Assembly: GCA_012295275.1 (NCBI GenBank)
Contig: CM022677.1
Span: forward strand, 25,706,602 to 25,770,601
DNA from: Chrysomallon squamiferum
Taxonomy: Eukaryota; Mollusca; Gastropoda; Neomphalida; Peltospiridae
Reading direction: 5' to 3'
Length of the DNA: 64,000 bases
Part shown: piece by piece, positions 1 through 11,628 of the stretch
Numbering within the stretch: position 1 is the stretch's first letter
Layout of the letters: every line of letters starts with the position of its first letter
Notes under the pieces: generated by a model
What the model was told of the DNA's origin: nothing
Databases searched by the model: none
Seen by the model: the letters and a program-made list of their open reading frames with translations, nothing else
Made by a program: the position numbers and the translations under genes

Positions 1-44
1 TTTGTGAAGAAATATAAGATAAAAATTATAAAAGATGAGGTTAC

Positions 45-375
45 CTTTCTCCTGAACGTTTAGTTCATTGGTCACTTTCTTTCCCAGTTTACACCTCCGA
101 CTTACTCATATCTTCTTCTTCGCATTTGTTACCAAGTGAGTGAAAATCCTCATTAATCTCCTGTAGTCTTAGCACATGTGCAGTTATGATCCCTTAGTTG
201 GGACTTCTTTTACAGGATGTAGACGCAACCTGGAGTGAAACAAATCCTTACCATTATCTCTTTGAAAGCTCAAAGGAAACGATACGCGAGCAGCAGGCGA
301 CATGGCTGCAGGAAAATTCATAATTGTGTCCCACAATAGCAGAAAGTGGTGCTTTCGAATCGACGTAAAGTTCCC
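45..375 (-). pseudogene. Ig exon A0, decayed copy
   Basis: This matches the type-A Ig exon (compare 25488-25814), including the donor side after a QEK-like end and the SPAARVSFPLSFQRDNGK stretch. It carries many small indels, such as extra bases around 110-125, 160 and 215-240, and three extra G at the 5' edge. No single frame spans the domain. The intron on the + side resembles that of intact A copies. Either it is a pseudo-exon or this edge of the contig is poorly polished. Confidence 0.75.
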
Positions 376-717
376 CTGGAAATTCAAATTTAATATTAAT
401 ACACCTTCTGACACTGCATCCAACATAAATTCAACATAGCATTGATAACATGTTACAAATCTAAGACAATCAAGGAAAGGAAAAGGAAATATTTTTCCTC
501 TGTAACGTCAATAGCACTTCCATTACTCTAAGGGAGCAATTATATGACCTAGTAAAACAAATGCCAGTCCATTAAAGAGGACACACAGAGAGTTCCTTGT
601 ATCTTAGCTGTGCTTTTTAACAAATTTTTTAACAACAAAATATAACGTGCGTGTAAAAAGGGACTGTTTCACAAATCGTGCTTTATTTCTTTTTTAAACA
701 TTTTATTTCGATCTTTA

Positions 718-1046
718 TTGTACCATCCTAACGTTCAGGAATATTGTTAATTTTTCGTCCAACTTGACATCTCCAACTCATGTCCTCCCCTCTGTCACAT
801 TTGGTGCATTGTCAAAACTGTAGGTCCGTATCTTATCAATGCTCTTCACATTTACAGTGGAGTCCATTCTTTGCTGACACTTCTTTTACACGATGTCGAA
901 CTGAACAAACTGATGTAAACTCTTTTTCCAGATTTTTTTGTTTGGAAAACCATTGGCAATGATACGTGAGACGACATTGCAGAGAAACACGTAATTGCTT
1001 CCTATAACTGCCGTGCTTGGACCCATTAATCGTGAGAGGGAATATT
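718..1046 (-). pseudogene. Ig exon B0, decayed copy
   Basis: Close relative of type-B Ig exons (compare 34970-35296). The donor expected near 716 is altered: the plus strand reads tttatt where intact copies have cttact. At least five indels, mostly in runs of C, T or A (near 785, 810, 885, 925 and 935), break the frame. The acceptor side near 1047 is preserved. It is the partner of A0 in a broken A/B unit. Confidence 0.75.
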
Positions 1047-2198
1047 CTGTGAAAATGCAAATTTATTTTAGTTTCTAAATACTTAATGTAACGGTTTCTT
1101 TCTTCTTCCTGCATTTTAATGAAACCGATTAAAAGGAAAGACGGAAACAGAAATATATATATATATATATATATCAAAGAAGCAAACAAACACTATTTTC
1201 TCTTAACTGTCTAACGGCATCTAGAAAAGTGTGAAAATTCTTCTTCAAGTTGTTTCTTTCGTGAAAATCTGGATCCCTTAAACGAAACTCTTTAGGTTGT
1301 AATGTGAACTAAAATTAACCAGGGAACAGAAAGCTCAATTCGACACTTCGAAATTATCAAATATTGTTAACTAATATTTTGATGATTGCCCAGACTGCCG
1401 AACATTTGAGAAATAGTTTTTGAAACACAGAAACAGTTGAACATAAAAAAAAAATCAGTGACACCTATTGCCGTATCAGTATATTGTTTTACACGTATTA
1501 CCAAATAATAAATAAATAGGTACAAATGTACGAAGGAAACAGAGAAACGAAGGCATCGACAAAAACAGTAATACAACCACAGAAGAACAGCGATAAAAAT
1601 GTTCTGAGTCATGTAGTATTAATTTGTCTCTCTTCGCTATCTCTATTTTTGATTTCCTGATATTTCCAAATGTCGTTGTACCTCTGGATTTCAATCCATC
1701 AATATCTCTAATTGTCACTTTGCATCCATTTTATTTCTCAAAATATTACCCTTTCTCTCTTTTTTACATACGTCTATTTCTTAAGCTGTCAGTCTGCCTT
1801 TCTGTTTATCTATAAGTCTATATATCACATTATAACTCTATATCTGTTGTTCAGTCTGTCTTCTCTCTCTATCGCCCCTCCCCCTCTCTCTCTGCATGTT
1901 TCATCTTATCTGTCTATCTATATATCTACATATGTCTGTGTCTCACCACCATGTCCATCTGTTTCAATGCATTAGTCAATAAATGACATTCCTCACTCCG
2001 TTTTTCCTCTTTAGACTGATTATTCTACTTTTATCCTTTTCACAACCAATCTCTCTATTCATTCTATCTCTATCTGACACATATCTATCCATGTGCCCAC
2101 CTCTCTATTGCTTTCTTTGTTGTATCTATACATTCGGATACTACGATAGAAAGGCCCCTGTTTTGTTCCTCGTGATGTCATGTTGGTAATGTTTCACA
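1047..2198. other. Non-coding stretch with array/unit junction
   Basis: No exon seen. 1047-1500 is type-B flanking intron, including an AT run at 1153-1174. Near 1505-1560 it switches to sequence shared with 35735-35800 and 53905-53945. From 1620 to 2190 it is pyrimidine-rich (TCTA, TCTC) and matches 35832-36400 and, in part, 54000-54360. The plus-strand open frames here are low-complexity. Confidence 0.7.
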
Positions 2199-2276
2199 TA
2201 ATACTCCTTTTTATCAGTTTTATTTTTTATTTTTCTATTTTTACTTTACTACTAACTTGACCTCATTTTTACTTAC

Positions 2277-2468
2277 TTTTACATGATTCTGTGGTGTTAC
2301 AGGATTCATATTCTGTTTCGTTAGAATTCCCTATGCACAGTTTTATTTTGGTTGCAGTCTCTGGCAGTGCCTTACATGTCCGAATTTTCCATACAACAGC
2401 TGTGCCAAAGCCACATGTGTTACTACACTTATCACTTTGTTTTGTCCATTCATTCCATTCACCAGAAA
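2277..2468 (-). CDS. TSP1 exon J (U1)
   Basis: Encodes a complete thrombospondin type-1 repeat of 64 codons. It has a WNEW motif (the W-x-x-W C-mannosylation site type), then CSNTCGFG (matching the CxxS/TCG O-fucosylation consensus), RTC, and three later cysteines, six in all. The acceptor is a taag before TTTCTGGTGAATGG and the donor is gtaagt, both phase 1. Known TSP1 repeats are extracellular adhesion or matrix modules. Intact here; it is the last exon of the composite unit. Confidence 0.88.
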
Positions 2469-2638
2469 CTTACACGAAGAAAATAAAAAATAAGGGAGAA
2501 GAAACTTAGTATATAAACATGTTACTGTTGACTAATGTTTGAAGAATTAATTTGTATAAACGGATTGAATTCTTTTCTTCAAAAAAAAATGTTGTAAATA
2601 TTCATTTAGATCATAAACTAGAATGCGTCTTTACTTAC

Positions 2639-2787
2639 CAGCGGAGCATACCAGTTTATACTCTGATGATTTATTTTCCACGTCTTTCTTAATTTTATCT
2701 CCGATTAAAGATCTACATGTTTCATTCTTCTCGATGGAATGACCAGCATCTTTGAAACACGTTGTTGATAAATTGATCATCTTTGTT
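2639..2787 (-). CDS. Six-Cys domain exon I (U1)
   Basis: Second half of the H/I domain, joined to H by a phase-2 intron. It runs from TKMINLSTTC to KLVCSA and has three cysteines, with C-x13-C between the first two. The acceptor is gtag and the donor is gtaagt (phase 1). The length, 149 nt, equals the diverged copy at 16950-17098. The family is not recognised; the sequence is polar and probably helical. Confidence 0.8.
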
Positions 2788-3185
2788 CTACAACAATTAC
2801 AGTTTTGTAAAGGAAAAAAGTAAATGAATCAATAAATATGTTAATAAATACATAAATTATAAAATAGATACTAACAATAACAACATCAACTACAACGAAA
2901 ACAAAAATGAACAAAAACCATAATAACAATAATTATAATAATCTAAAGATATCTTTCTTCCATACATATTTAAAAAAAAACATTCATAGAAATATCGACA
3001 TGCTGATTCCTAGTGTCCTAGGTGAGTACATCTGTACAGAAATATGCATAAACTCAGGCTTCAATCTCTAGACACATCAATATATATATGTAAATATATG
3101 TGTGTGTGTGTGTGATTGTGTGTGTGTTTGTGTTTGTTGTTGTGTGTGCGTGTTTCTGCATGAAAAGGTATCGAAGTATACTTAC

Positions 3186-3348
3186 GTGCAGTACTTTTTT
3201 CTGAACGATAGAACATTTTCTCCTTTCGGAATAGATCCTTTTTGACCTCGAGATAGCATAATCGCCATCGATTCTTTTGTGTGACCAGTACGATTTAAAC
3301 ATCTGGCTAAGTTCGATTTATATATTGCATTGCATAACTTTTCTTTGT
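3186..3348 (-). CDS. Six-Cys domain exon H (U1)
   Basis: First half of the H/I domain. It starts in phase 1 after ttcag, with DKEKLC, and ends in phase 2 at KKYC before gtaagt. Pattern: C-x10-C, then a G-x-T-x-E stretch, then GENVLSFRKKYC. The diverged copy at 17236-17404 keeps the cysteines and the GE-x-V-x2-FR-x-KYC ending, which supports real coding constraint. Function unknown. Confidence 0.8.
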
Positions 3349-3654
3349 CTGAAAGGTAATATACAGTAAGCATAGGTTATTGTTTTCGCAGTGATGATAC
3401 TTTTCTTAGTTTTCATTTGCTGCTTACATATCACAATGCAGTATTTCCATTTCGTTAATTCTATCTAGACGGTGTTCTATTTAAATTTCTGTCATTATAA
3501 TGCATTTATACCTTGTTTACAACTAAGACAATTGATCTAAGTTAATACCTGATACAATTATTATTACAGATGATTCTGAAATTCAAATATAGCTTTATTA
3601 TTGTCCTGCACTATATTATTATCATCATCATCATCATCAGGATTATTACTATTA

Positions 3655-3717
3655 CTGTTATTATTATTAATATTATTATGATGATTATTATTATTATTAT
3701 TATTATTATTCTTCTTC

Positions 3718-3749
<32 letters not shown>

Positions 3750-3768
3750 ATTATTATTAGTATTATTC
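3655..3768 (+). repeat. (ATT)n microsatellite, U1
   Basis: Imperfect ATT run in the S1-to-H intron. It occupies the same place in all composite units with different lengths. Confidence 0.9.
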
Positions 3769-4389
3769 CTGCGATTGTTGCCATAATTGAAATTGTTATT
3801 GTTTTATCTTAAGTGATATCCCATTTGATGAATGAAAATAAAATTAAAATATCCATTTTATTAATAATGTCTCGGTTATTATTTATACGGTGATGATATC
3901 TTTGCTATTTCTGTTTAGACCACGATTGCACTTTTGTAAATAATGATGGCGTGTTTACTGAGTCTTTATCTATTTGTATATCTAGAACACTTTACATTCT
4001 TTTAGTTCTTAGAAGATAATACTTGTAAGTTTATTCCTCTTATTTGTTGAATGCACGGCTGTATTAGGACAGACATATATGAAGTAAGATATATATATAT
4101 ATATCTTTAAAAGATTGATATTTGGAATTCAGCTTTTCGTAATAGTATTAGAAAATTTAATGATAATTCCTGATACATTTGTACGTTCGACAGGGACTAT
4201 TCACAGAGAAATATTTTGCATATGATATGCTCAATCACAGAAGGAATAAAAGAATACAGAGATGAAGAAATTAGAAAAAGAGATGACCAGATAACAGAAT
4301 GGGAAGAAAAAACAGAGAAGTGGAAATCTTTGGCGTAAAAATGCACATTTAAAAACTAAGGACATAATTTATATATGTCTTAAACTTAC

Positions 4390-4425
4390 CTTCTTTATCT
4401 TTCACCTTTGGTGGAACTTCAGCAC
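4390..4425 (-). CDS. Linker microexon S1 (U1)
   Basis: 36-nt exon between ttttttcag and gtaagt, phase 1 on both sides. It encodes GAEVPPKVKDKE, a short charged, proline-containing linker between Ig domain G and the H/I domain. It is conserved in U1, U2, U4, U5 and U6. Its close likeness to microexons S2 and S3 (G-x-x-VP pattern) supports a real exon. Confidence 0.7.
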
Positions 4426-4570
4426 CTGAAAAAAGTAATATTAACATCTGCTTATCTCAGTTTCTGTGATGCATCTCTATATTTGTAGATATGAATGAAT
4501 CTCTGAATTTTTATATCCGTAACCATCAGAGATTGAAATTTCTTTCTATACTAATTTCTCTATCTCTGTA

Positions 4571-4572
<2 letters not shown>

Positions 4573-4666
<94 letters not shown>
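4573..4666 (+). repeat. (CT)n microsatellite, U1 first
   Basis: Long CT run, (GA)n on the coding strand, in the G-to-S1 intron, about 150 nt upstream of the S1 acceptor. Confidence 0.95.
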
Positions 4667-4862
4667 ACTCTCGCCATTTCTCTCTATCGCTATCTATCTC
4701 TCTATCTAGCTCTCTATCTCTCTTTCTGTGAAGTGTTTATTTACATTATAAAATCCCTGTAAACTTTTGACTGTCAATTTAATTAAATATCTCAATAGGT
4801 GAATTTTGTCATATGCCATAAACTGGTGTATACAAATCCTATCAAGATATGTTTACTCTTAC

Positions 4863-5189
4863 TTGTATTTTCCTTCACGTACAGTATTCTGCTTACTGCG
4901 TTTCCAACTTCACATCTATACATTAACACTTCGGTCGACACCTTCGGTATTGTCAAACTGTAGACATGCATATCTTCAGTAATTTCCTCACACCGACAAT
5001 AATATCCCATTTCTATAGGATTTCCTTTACAGGATTGCGTAACTTCACAAACGGAGCTGAACTTTTTCTCAGAATATTGTTGAAAAACTAAAGATGACGA
5101 TATATATGAAGCTGGAGAGGCATTACAGAACAGTACGTACTGTTTACCTAAAACTGGACCACCTGATCCACTTATTTTCACAGATAATA
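4863..5189 (-). CDS. Ig-like exon G (U1)
   Basis: 109-codon Ig-like domain, phase 1-1, acceptor tttcag and donor gtaaga. B-strand Cys is in YVLFC; SSVC, SC and the CRC pair follow; the F-strand Cys is in MYRC, the most canonical Y-x-C of the types here. It contains VYSLTI, typical of an Ig E strand. The frame is intact. It follows Ig exon F and precedes microexon S1. Confidence 0.85.
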
Positions 5190-5485
5190 CTGAAATTTCA
5201 AATTATAGTTGCATTAATTTCATTTTGTTGTATTTGTTTCTTTCTTTATGTATGTATGCCTTACCTAAGTACAATATTGTTTTAATTATATATATACTTT
5301 CATTTTATTTCATTTGTTTTTTTCTTTAATCGACAATGCCAAATATTATGTTGGTACTTTCGATTTATCTCATATTTAAAATGATAATCACGATGGAAAA
5401 GTATATATTCATATACACATAGATAAATATATTGATTATATTCTTTATTGTTGTCTCTATTGATGTTGATTTTTGATTCTGTTAC

Positions 5486-5813
5486 CTCTCTTGATAACAT
5501 TCAGTATCCTGCTCGTTGTCTGTCCCAATATACATCTCAGTTTACTGACATCTTTTTTTCCTGGCTTGGGTTATTGACATTTTGTAAACTCGTGTGTTTC
5601 CAGTGGTGTTTGTACATTTGCACTCATGACTAGCTAGTGCAGACTTCTGTTTACACGATGGTAGAACCGTACAAACAGTTTGAAATCGTGTGCCCACTCC
5701 GACTTGAAAGACTAGTGGCGATGCTATAGATGATGCAGGAGAAGCAGAACAGAATAACACGTAGTCAGTTCCAAAAATGGTACTGCTCGCTCCACTAATT
5801 TTCAGTGATAATC
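5486..5813 (-). CDS. Ig-like exon F (U1), frameshifted
   Basis: Type-F Ig domain (YVLFC, FQTVC, SC, CKC, KLRC), flanked by tttcag and gtaaca. It is 328 nt instead of 327: an extra A in the coding-strand A run near 5550 (seven rather than six) shifts the frame just before DVSKLRC. Copies at 11302-11628 and 51443-51769 are intact. A homopolymer assembly error is as likely as real loss. Confidence 0.8.
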
Positions 5814-6062
5814 CTGAAAATTCAAATAAACGTGTTTTACCTCTACTAGATTATTTATGCATGGAACTTAGCATGTAGCTTTGAAGCTTCTTCTTCCTTA
5901 ACTTTATTCCTCTTTCTTATACACTATGGACATTTTGTGAGGTTTCATAGTTTAAACAGATGCCGTACATCGAACGTTGCCTATTAATTTTTATATTTGT
6001 GTTTGAGTACCCTATTTTTCTATGGTGTGATTTAACAGGAAAAGAGAGTGCTTGCATATTAC

Positions 6063-6389
6063 CTTCTCCTTAATATTCACGACGAGGCTAATATGGCTTC
6101 CAGTTAGACACCTCCATTTACTAATATCTTCTTTCGTTATATGTTCAATTGTCAGACTATAAACTATTGTATCTCCAGTGTTGTTCTCACATTTACAGTG
6201 ATGATCAGAAACACCAAGCTCTTCTTGACAAGATTTAAGAACCTTACAAACTGAACTGAAGCCTTGTCCAAAATCTCTTTCAAAAAGCCAAAGGTAATGA
6301 TATTAGAGAAGAGGGAGACGCTGTACAGAACAATACATACTTCGCTCCTAACATAGCAGCACCTGATGTTTTGATTTCAACTGACAGTC
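6063..6389 (-). CDS. Ig-like exon E (U1), two compensating indels
   Basis: Type-E Ig domain (YVLFC, SSVC, SC, CKC, KWRC). It has one extra A near 6285 (five rather than four) and one missing base near 6065, so total length is 327 nt but most of the domain is out of frame. Acceptor tgcag and donor gtaata are preserved. Compare the intact copies at 11879-12205 and 52020-52346. Confidence 0.8.
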
Positions 6390-6513
6390 CTGCAGATTTA
6401 AATTTCATTTAAAGTTAAAGTATCCTCATACTGTAGTATCTATTTTCTTCGCACCTTATTTAAGAAAATATCTAAGAGGATTACAAAACATGCTCCTTTC
6501 CAACATATCTATA

Positions 6514-6515
<2 letters not shown>

Positions 6516-6570
<55 letters not shown>
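6516..6570. repeat. (AT)n microsatellite, U1
   Basis: AT run in the S2-to-E intron; shared by all full units. Confidence 0.9.
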
Positions 6571-6572
<2 letters not shown>

Positions 6573-6826
6573 GCACACTTGATCACCATAGATAAAAATG
6601 TATATTTAGCTCTCAATCAACCGCAATAATAATAATAATAATAAAGAAAAAGAAGATGAAGGAGAAGAAGAATTATAATAATTACAATGATAACTATTGT
6701 ATTTATACAAGTAATAAATGACCAGTAGAAGATCAGATACAAAACTTTAGAGAAAATATTTATGAAACAAGACAGACACCTATGTAGATATTGCTAATGG
6801 TTATTATTTCCGTCTCAAAGTTTTAC

Positions 6827-6853
6827 CTTTTCCCTTTCCTGGAACTTTTGAAC
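6827..6853 (-). CDS. Linker microexon S2 (U1)
   Basis: 27-nt exon between ggcag and gtaaaa, phase 1-1. It encodes GSKVPGKGK, a basic, glycine-rich linker. The sequence is identical in U1, U2, U4, U5 and U6. Support rests on conserved splice borders and likeness to S1 and S3. Confidence 0.62.
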
Positions 6854-6927
6854 CTGCCAAAATCAAGTAAAATTAATCTTATTCCAACATTTTTTTATCT
6901 TTCTTTTTATTTTTATTTCACAGTACG

Positions 6928-6935
6928 TCTCTCTC

Positions 6936-7030
<95 letters not shown>
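6928..7030 (+). repeat. (CT)n microsatellite, U1 second
   Basis: CT run about 75 nt upstream of the S2 acceptor on the coding strand; it reads as GA there. Confidence 0.95.
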
Positions 7031-7034
<4 letters not shown>

Positions 7035-7628
7035 GTCTGTCTGTGTGTGTACGGATGATGATTTATTTTACTTTAGATATTTATGCGAGTATATTAAATA
7101 CCAGCTATCATCATACACGAAGAAAGAAAAAAAAAACAGTTCGTTGTTGTTATTTTTTTTTTGACAACCTTTATCTTTTTTTTTCTTCTTTCCTGGATCT
7201 AAGGTTTCTGACAATATCAAATAAAATTAGCAATCTATATATCAATGTCTCTGTGTAGTTATCTATCTAACTATGTATCTAATCTATCTATCTAACTATC
7301 TGTGTATGTATCTGTTTCTACATCCATATATCTATTTATTTGCCTGCCTTGATACCTACTTATCTGTAAATGTGTACGAGTGTGTATATAATCTGGTAAT
7401 TTACATATCTGAACATTTAATAGCTGTTTTTTTCTTTCGTTGATTCGTTTTTTAGCTATTGATAAAATTCACAATCCTAATGATAGTGGATCTGACAAAG
7501 AAAGGCGTATTTAATTTCGTAAATGTTAATAGAGTTACAGAAGCTGAACGAAGAAATTAGATAGAGGTACAGAGAACAGAGGTATAACGATGAAAACATG
7601 TATTCACTAATGTATATTTTTGTTTAAC

Positions 7629-7661
7629 CTGTATCTGTGATATTTCCAGGAACTTCTGCAC
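7629..7661 (-). CDS. Linker microexon S3 (U1)
   Basis: 33-nt exon between ttctag and gttaaa, phase 1-1, encoding GAEVPGNITDT with one N-glycosylation sequon (NIT). It is the first exon of the unit in gene order. Conserved in all five full units. Confidence 0.65.
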
Positions 7662-8078
7662 CTAGAAAAACAATAATATTAATAATTTACCTCCAGTGAC
7701 TTTCTTATCTCTTTCTTACATCTTTTTTTATAGGAAAGTGCATGTGTATCTATTTTATCTGTGTATCTATACATTTTCCAATTTTATAGAGATTTCCTAT
7801 TTATTTAATTCTTCCTTATATTCTCTGTCATGGGCGTTCGTCAGTAGTTTAATGAGTATTTACATTTAGGTTTGATTCCTTCTTATGTTCATAAGACACT
7901 GCATCCCCACGAACAAATAAATGTACTCGTACATACTAGTCCGGATGAACGAAAATAGGTACAAATGTACGAAGAAAACAGAGAAACGAAGGCTTCGCCA
8001 TAATACTCCTTTTTATCAGTTTTATTTTTTATTTTTCTATTTTTACTTTACTACTAACTTGACCTCATTTTTACTTAC

Positions 8079-8271
8079 TTTTACATGATTCTGTGGTGTT
8101 ACAGGATTCATATTCTGTTTCGTTAGAATTCCCTATGCACAGTTTTATTTTGGTTGCAGTCTCTGGCAGTGCCTTACATGTCCGAATTTTCCATACAACA
8201 GCTGTGCCAAAGCCACATGTGTTACTACACTTATCACTTTGTTTTGGTCCATTCATTCCATTCACCAGAAA
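8079..8271 (-). CDS. TSP1 exon J (U2), frameshifted
   Basis: TSP1 repeat as in U1 but 193 nt: one extra base near 8248, where the plus strand has ttttggtcc instead of ttttgtcc. This shifts the frame between WNEW and CSNTCG. Splice borders are intact. Confidence 0.8.
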
Positions 8272-8441
8272 CTTACACGAAGAAAATAAAAAATAAGGGA
8301 GAAGAAACTTAGTATATAAACATGTTACTGTTGACTAATGTTTGAAGAATTAATTTGTATAAACGGATTGAATTCTTTTCTTCAAAAAAAAATGTTGTAA
8401 ATATTCATTTAGATCATAAACTAGAATGCGTCTTTACTTAC

Positions 8442-8590
8442 CAGCGGAGCATACCAGTTTATACTCTGATGATTTATTTTCCACGTCTTTCTTAATTTTA
8501 TCTCCGATTAAAGATCTACATGTTTCATTCTTCTCGATGGAATGACCAGCATCTTTGAAACACGTTGTTGATAAATTGATCATCTTTGTT
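8442..8590 (-). CDS. Six-Cys domain exon I (U2)
   Basis: 149-nt exon encoding the same product as I in U1. Phase-2 start, phase-1 end at gtaagt. No break seen. Confidence 0.8.
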
Positions 8591-8988
8591 CTACAACAAT
8601 TACAGTTTTGTAAAGGAAAAAAGTAAATGAATCAATAAATATGTTAATAAATACATAAATTATAAAATACATACTAATAATAACAACATCAACTACAACG
8701 AAAACAAAAATGAACAAAAACCATAATAACAATAATTATAATAATCTAAAGATATCTTTCTTCCATACATATTTAAAAAAAAACATTCATAGAAATATCG
8801 ACATGCTGATTCCTAGTGTCCTAGGTGAGTACATCTGTACAGAAATATGCATAAACTCAGGCTTCAATCTCTAGACACATCAATATATATATGTAAATAT
8901 ATGTGTGTGTGTGTGTGATTGTGTGTGTGTTTGTGTTTGTTGTTGTGTGTGCGTGTTTCTGCATGAAAAGGTATCGAAGTGTACTTAC

Positions 8989-9151
8989 GTGCAGTACTTT
9001 TTTCTGAACGATAGAACATTTTCTCCTTTCGGAATAGATCCTTTTTGACCTCGAGATAGCATAATCGCCATCGATTCTTTTGTGTGACCAGTACGATTTA
9101 AACATCTGGCTAAGTTCGATTTATATATTGCATTGCATAACTTTTCTTTGT
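8989..9151 (-). CDS. Six-Cys domain exon H (U2)
   Basis: 163-nt exon encoding the same peptide as H in U1, with K after NAIY, as in U1 only. Borders ttcag and gtaagt. Confidence 0.8.
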
Positions 9152-9458
9152 CTGAAAGGTAATATACAGTAAGCATAGGTTATTGTTTTCGCAGTGATGA
9201 TACTTTTCTTAGTTTTCATTTGCTGCTTACATATCACAATGCAGTATTTCCATTTCGTTAATTCTATCTAGACGGTGTTCTATTTAAATTTCTGTCATTA
9301 TAATGCATTTATACCTTGTTTACAACTAACACAATTGATCTAAGTTAATACCTGATACAATTATTATTACAGATGATTCTGAAATTCAAATATAGCTTTA
9401 TTATTGTCCTGCACTATATTATTATCATCATCATCATCATCAGGATTATTACTATTAC

Positions 9459-9545
9459 TGTTATTATTATTAATATTATTATGATTATTATTATTACTAT
9501 TATTATTATTCTTCTTCTTATTATTATTATAATTATTATTAGTAT
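9459..9545 (+). repeat. (ATT)n microsatellite, U2
   Basis: Shortest of the ATT runs at this conserved intron position. Confidence 0.85.
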
Positions 9546-10169
9546 TATTCATGCGATTGTTGCCATAATTGAAATTGTTATTGTTTTACCTTAAGTGATA
9601 TCCCATTTGATGAATGAAAATAAAATTAAAATATCCATTTTATTAATAATGTCTCGGTTATTATTTATACGGTGATGATATCTTTGCTATTTCTGTTTAG
9701 ACCACGATTGCACTTTTGTAAATAATGATGGCGTGTTTACTGAGTCTTTATCTATTTGTATATCTAGAACACTTTACATTCTTTTAGTTCTTAGAAGATA
9801 ATACTTGTAAGTTTATTCCTCTTATTTGTTGAATGCACGGCTGTATTAGGACAGACATATATGAAGTAAGATATATATATATATCTTTAAAAGATTGATA
9901 TTTGGAATTCAGCTTTTCGTAATAGTATTAGAAAATTTAATGATAATTCCTGATACATTTGTACGTTCGACAGGGACTATTCACAGAGAAATATTTTGCA
10001 TATGATATGCTCAATCACAGAAGGAATAAAAGAATACAGAGATGAAGAAATTAGAAAAAGAGATGACCAGATAACAGAATGGGAAGAAAAAACCTAGAAG
10101 TGGAAATCTTTGGCGTAAAAATGCACATTTAAAAACTAAGGACATAATTTATATATGTCTTAAACTTAC

Positions 10170-10205
10170 CTTCTTTATCTTTCACCTTTGGTGGAACTTC
10201 AGCAC
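10170..10205 (-). CDS. Linker microexon S1 (U2)
   Basis: 36 nt, same peptide as in U1 (GAEVPPKVKDKE); borders ttcag and gtaagt. Confidence 0.68.
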
Positions 10206-10350
10206 CTGAAAAAAGTAATATTAACATCTGCTTATCTCAGTTTCTGTGATGCATCTCTATATTTGTAGATATGAATGAATCTCTGAATTTTTATATCCGT
10301 AACCATCAGAGATTGAAATTTCTTTCTATACTAATTTCTCTATCTCTGTA

Positions 10351-10481
<131 letters not shown>

Positions 10482-10672
10482 CTCTCTATCGCTATCTATC
10501 TCTATCTATCTCTATCTAGCTCTCTATCTCTCTTTCTGTGAAGTGTTTATTTACATTATAAAATCCCTGTAAACTTTTGACTGTCAATTTAATTAAATAT
10601 CTCAATAGGTGAATTTTGTCATATGCCATAAACTGGTGTATACAAATCCTATCAAGATATGTTTACTCTTAC

Positions 10673-11005
10673 TTGTATTTTCCTTCACGTACAGTATTCT
10701 GCTTACTGCGTTTCCAACTTCACATCTATACATTAACACTTCGGTCGACACCTTCGGTATTGTCAAACTGTAGACATGCATATCTTCAGTAATTTCCTCA
10801 CACCGACAATAATATCCCATTTCTATAGGATTTCCTTTACAGGATTGCGTAACTTCACAAACGGAGCTGAACTTTTTCTCAGAATATTGTTGAAAAACTA
10901 AAGATGACGATATATATGAAGCTGGAGAGGCATTACAGAACAGTACGTACTGTTTACCTTACCTAAAAACTGGACCACCTGATCCACTTATTTTCACAGA
11001 TAATA
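10673..11005 (-). CDS. Ig-like exon G (U2) with in-frame stop
   Basis: 333 nt rather than 327. Near 10955-10975, one extra TTACC (plus strand) and one extra A add six bases. The net frame is kept, but a TAA stop appears directly after the PV part of the normal PVLGKQ motif. All other residues match the intact G copies. Confidence 0.8.
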
Positions 11006-11301
11006 CTGAAATTTCAAATTATAGTTGCATTAATTTCATTTTGTTGTATTTGTTTCTTTCTTTATGTATGTATGCCTTACCTAAGTACAATATTGTTTTA
11101 ATTATATATATACTTTCATTTTATTTCATTTGTTTTTTTCTTTAATCGACAATGCCAAATATTATGTTGGTACTTTCGATTTATCTCATATTTAAAATGA
11201 TAATCACGATGGAAAAGTATATATTCATATACACATAGATAAATATATTGATTATATTCTTTATTGTTGTCTCTATTGATGTTGATTTTTGATTCTGTTA
11301 C

Positions 11302-11628
11302 CTCTCTTGATAACATTCAGTATCCTGCTCGTTGTCTGTCCCAATATACATCTCAGTTTACTGACATCTTTTTTCCTGGCTTGGGTTATTGACATTTTGT
11401 AAACTCGTGTGTTTCCAGTGGTGTTTGTACATTTGCACTCATGACTAGCTAGTGCAGACTTCTGTTTACACGATGGTAGAACCGTACAAACAGTTTGAAA
11501 TCGTGTGCCCACTCCGACTTGAAAGACTAGTGGCGATGCTATAGATGATGCAGGAGAAGCAGAACAGAATAACACGTAGTCAGTTCCAAAAATGGTACTG
11601 CTCGCTCCACTAATTTTCAGTGATAATC
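11302..11628 (-). CDS. Ig-like exon F (U2)
   Basis: Intact 109-codon Ig domain starting LSLKISGASS and ending LNVIKRG, phase 1-1. Six cysteines: LFC, TVC, SC, CKC and KLRC. The usual F-strand aromatic before R-C is leucine. The extracellular NTTGNT stretch has a sequon. Confidence 0.87.

Larger units (their letters stand above)
2199..8000 (-). repeat. Composite tandem unit U1 (5.8 kb)
   Basis: Nine-exon unit in gene order S3-S2-E-F-G-S1-H-I-J. Its introns hold conserved low-complexity blocks: TG-rich near 3102-3150, ATT-rich at 3655-3768, CT at 4573-4666, AT at 6516-6570 and CT at 6928-7030. Intron stretches over 300 bases (3349-4389, 4426-4862, 6390-6826, 6854-7628, 7662-8078) hold no further exon that I can see. 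Exons E and F contain small indels. The start-to-start distance to U2 is 5802 nt at exon J. Confidence 0.85.

Noticed and set aside
2291-2509. Plus-strand frame at 2291-2509 and its copies in each unit
   Set aside because: Shadow of the minus-strand TSP1 exon J.
4491-4709. Plus-strand open frames of poly-Ser/Leu in every unit
   Set aside because: They are translations of (CT)n microsatellites within introns and have no splice or domain support.
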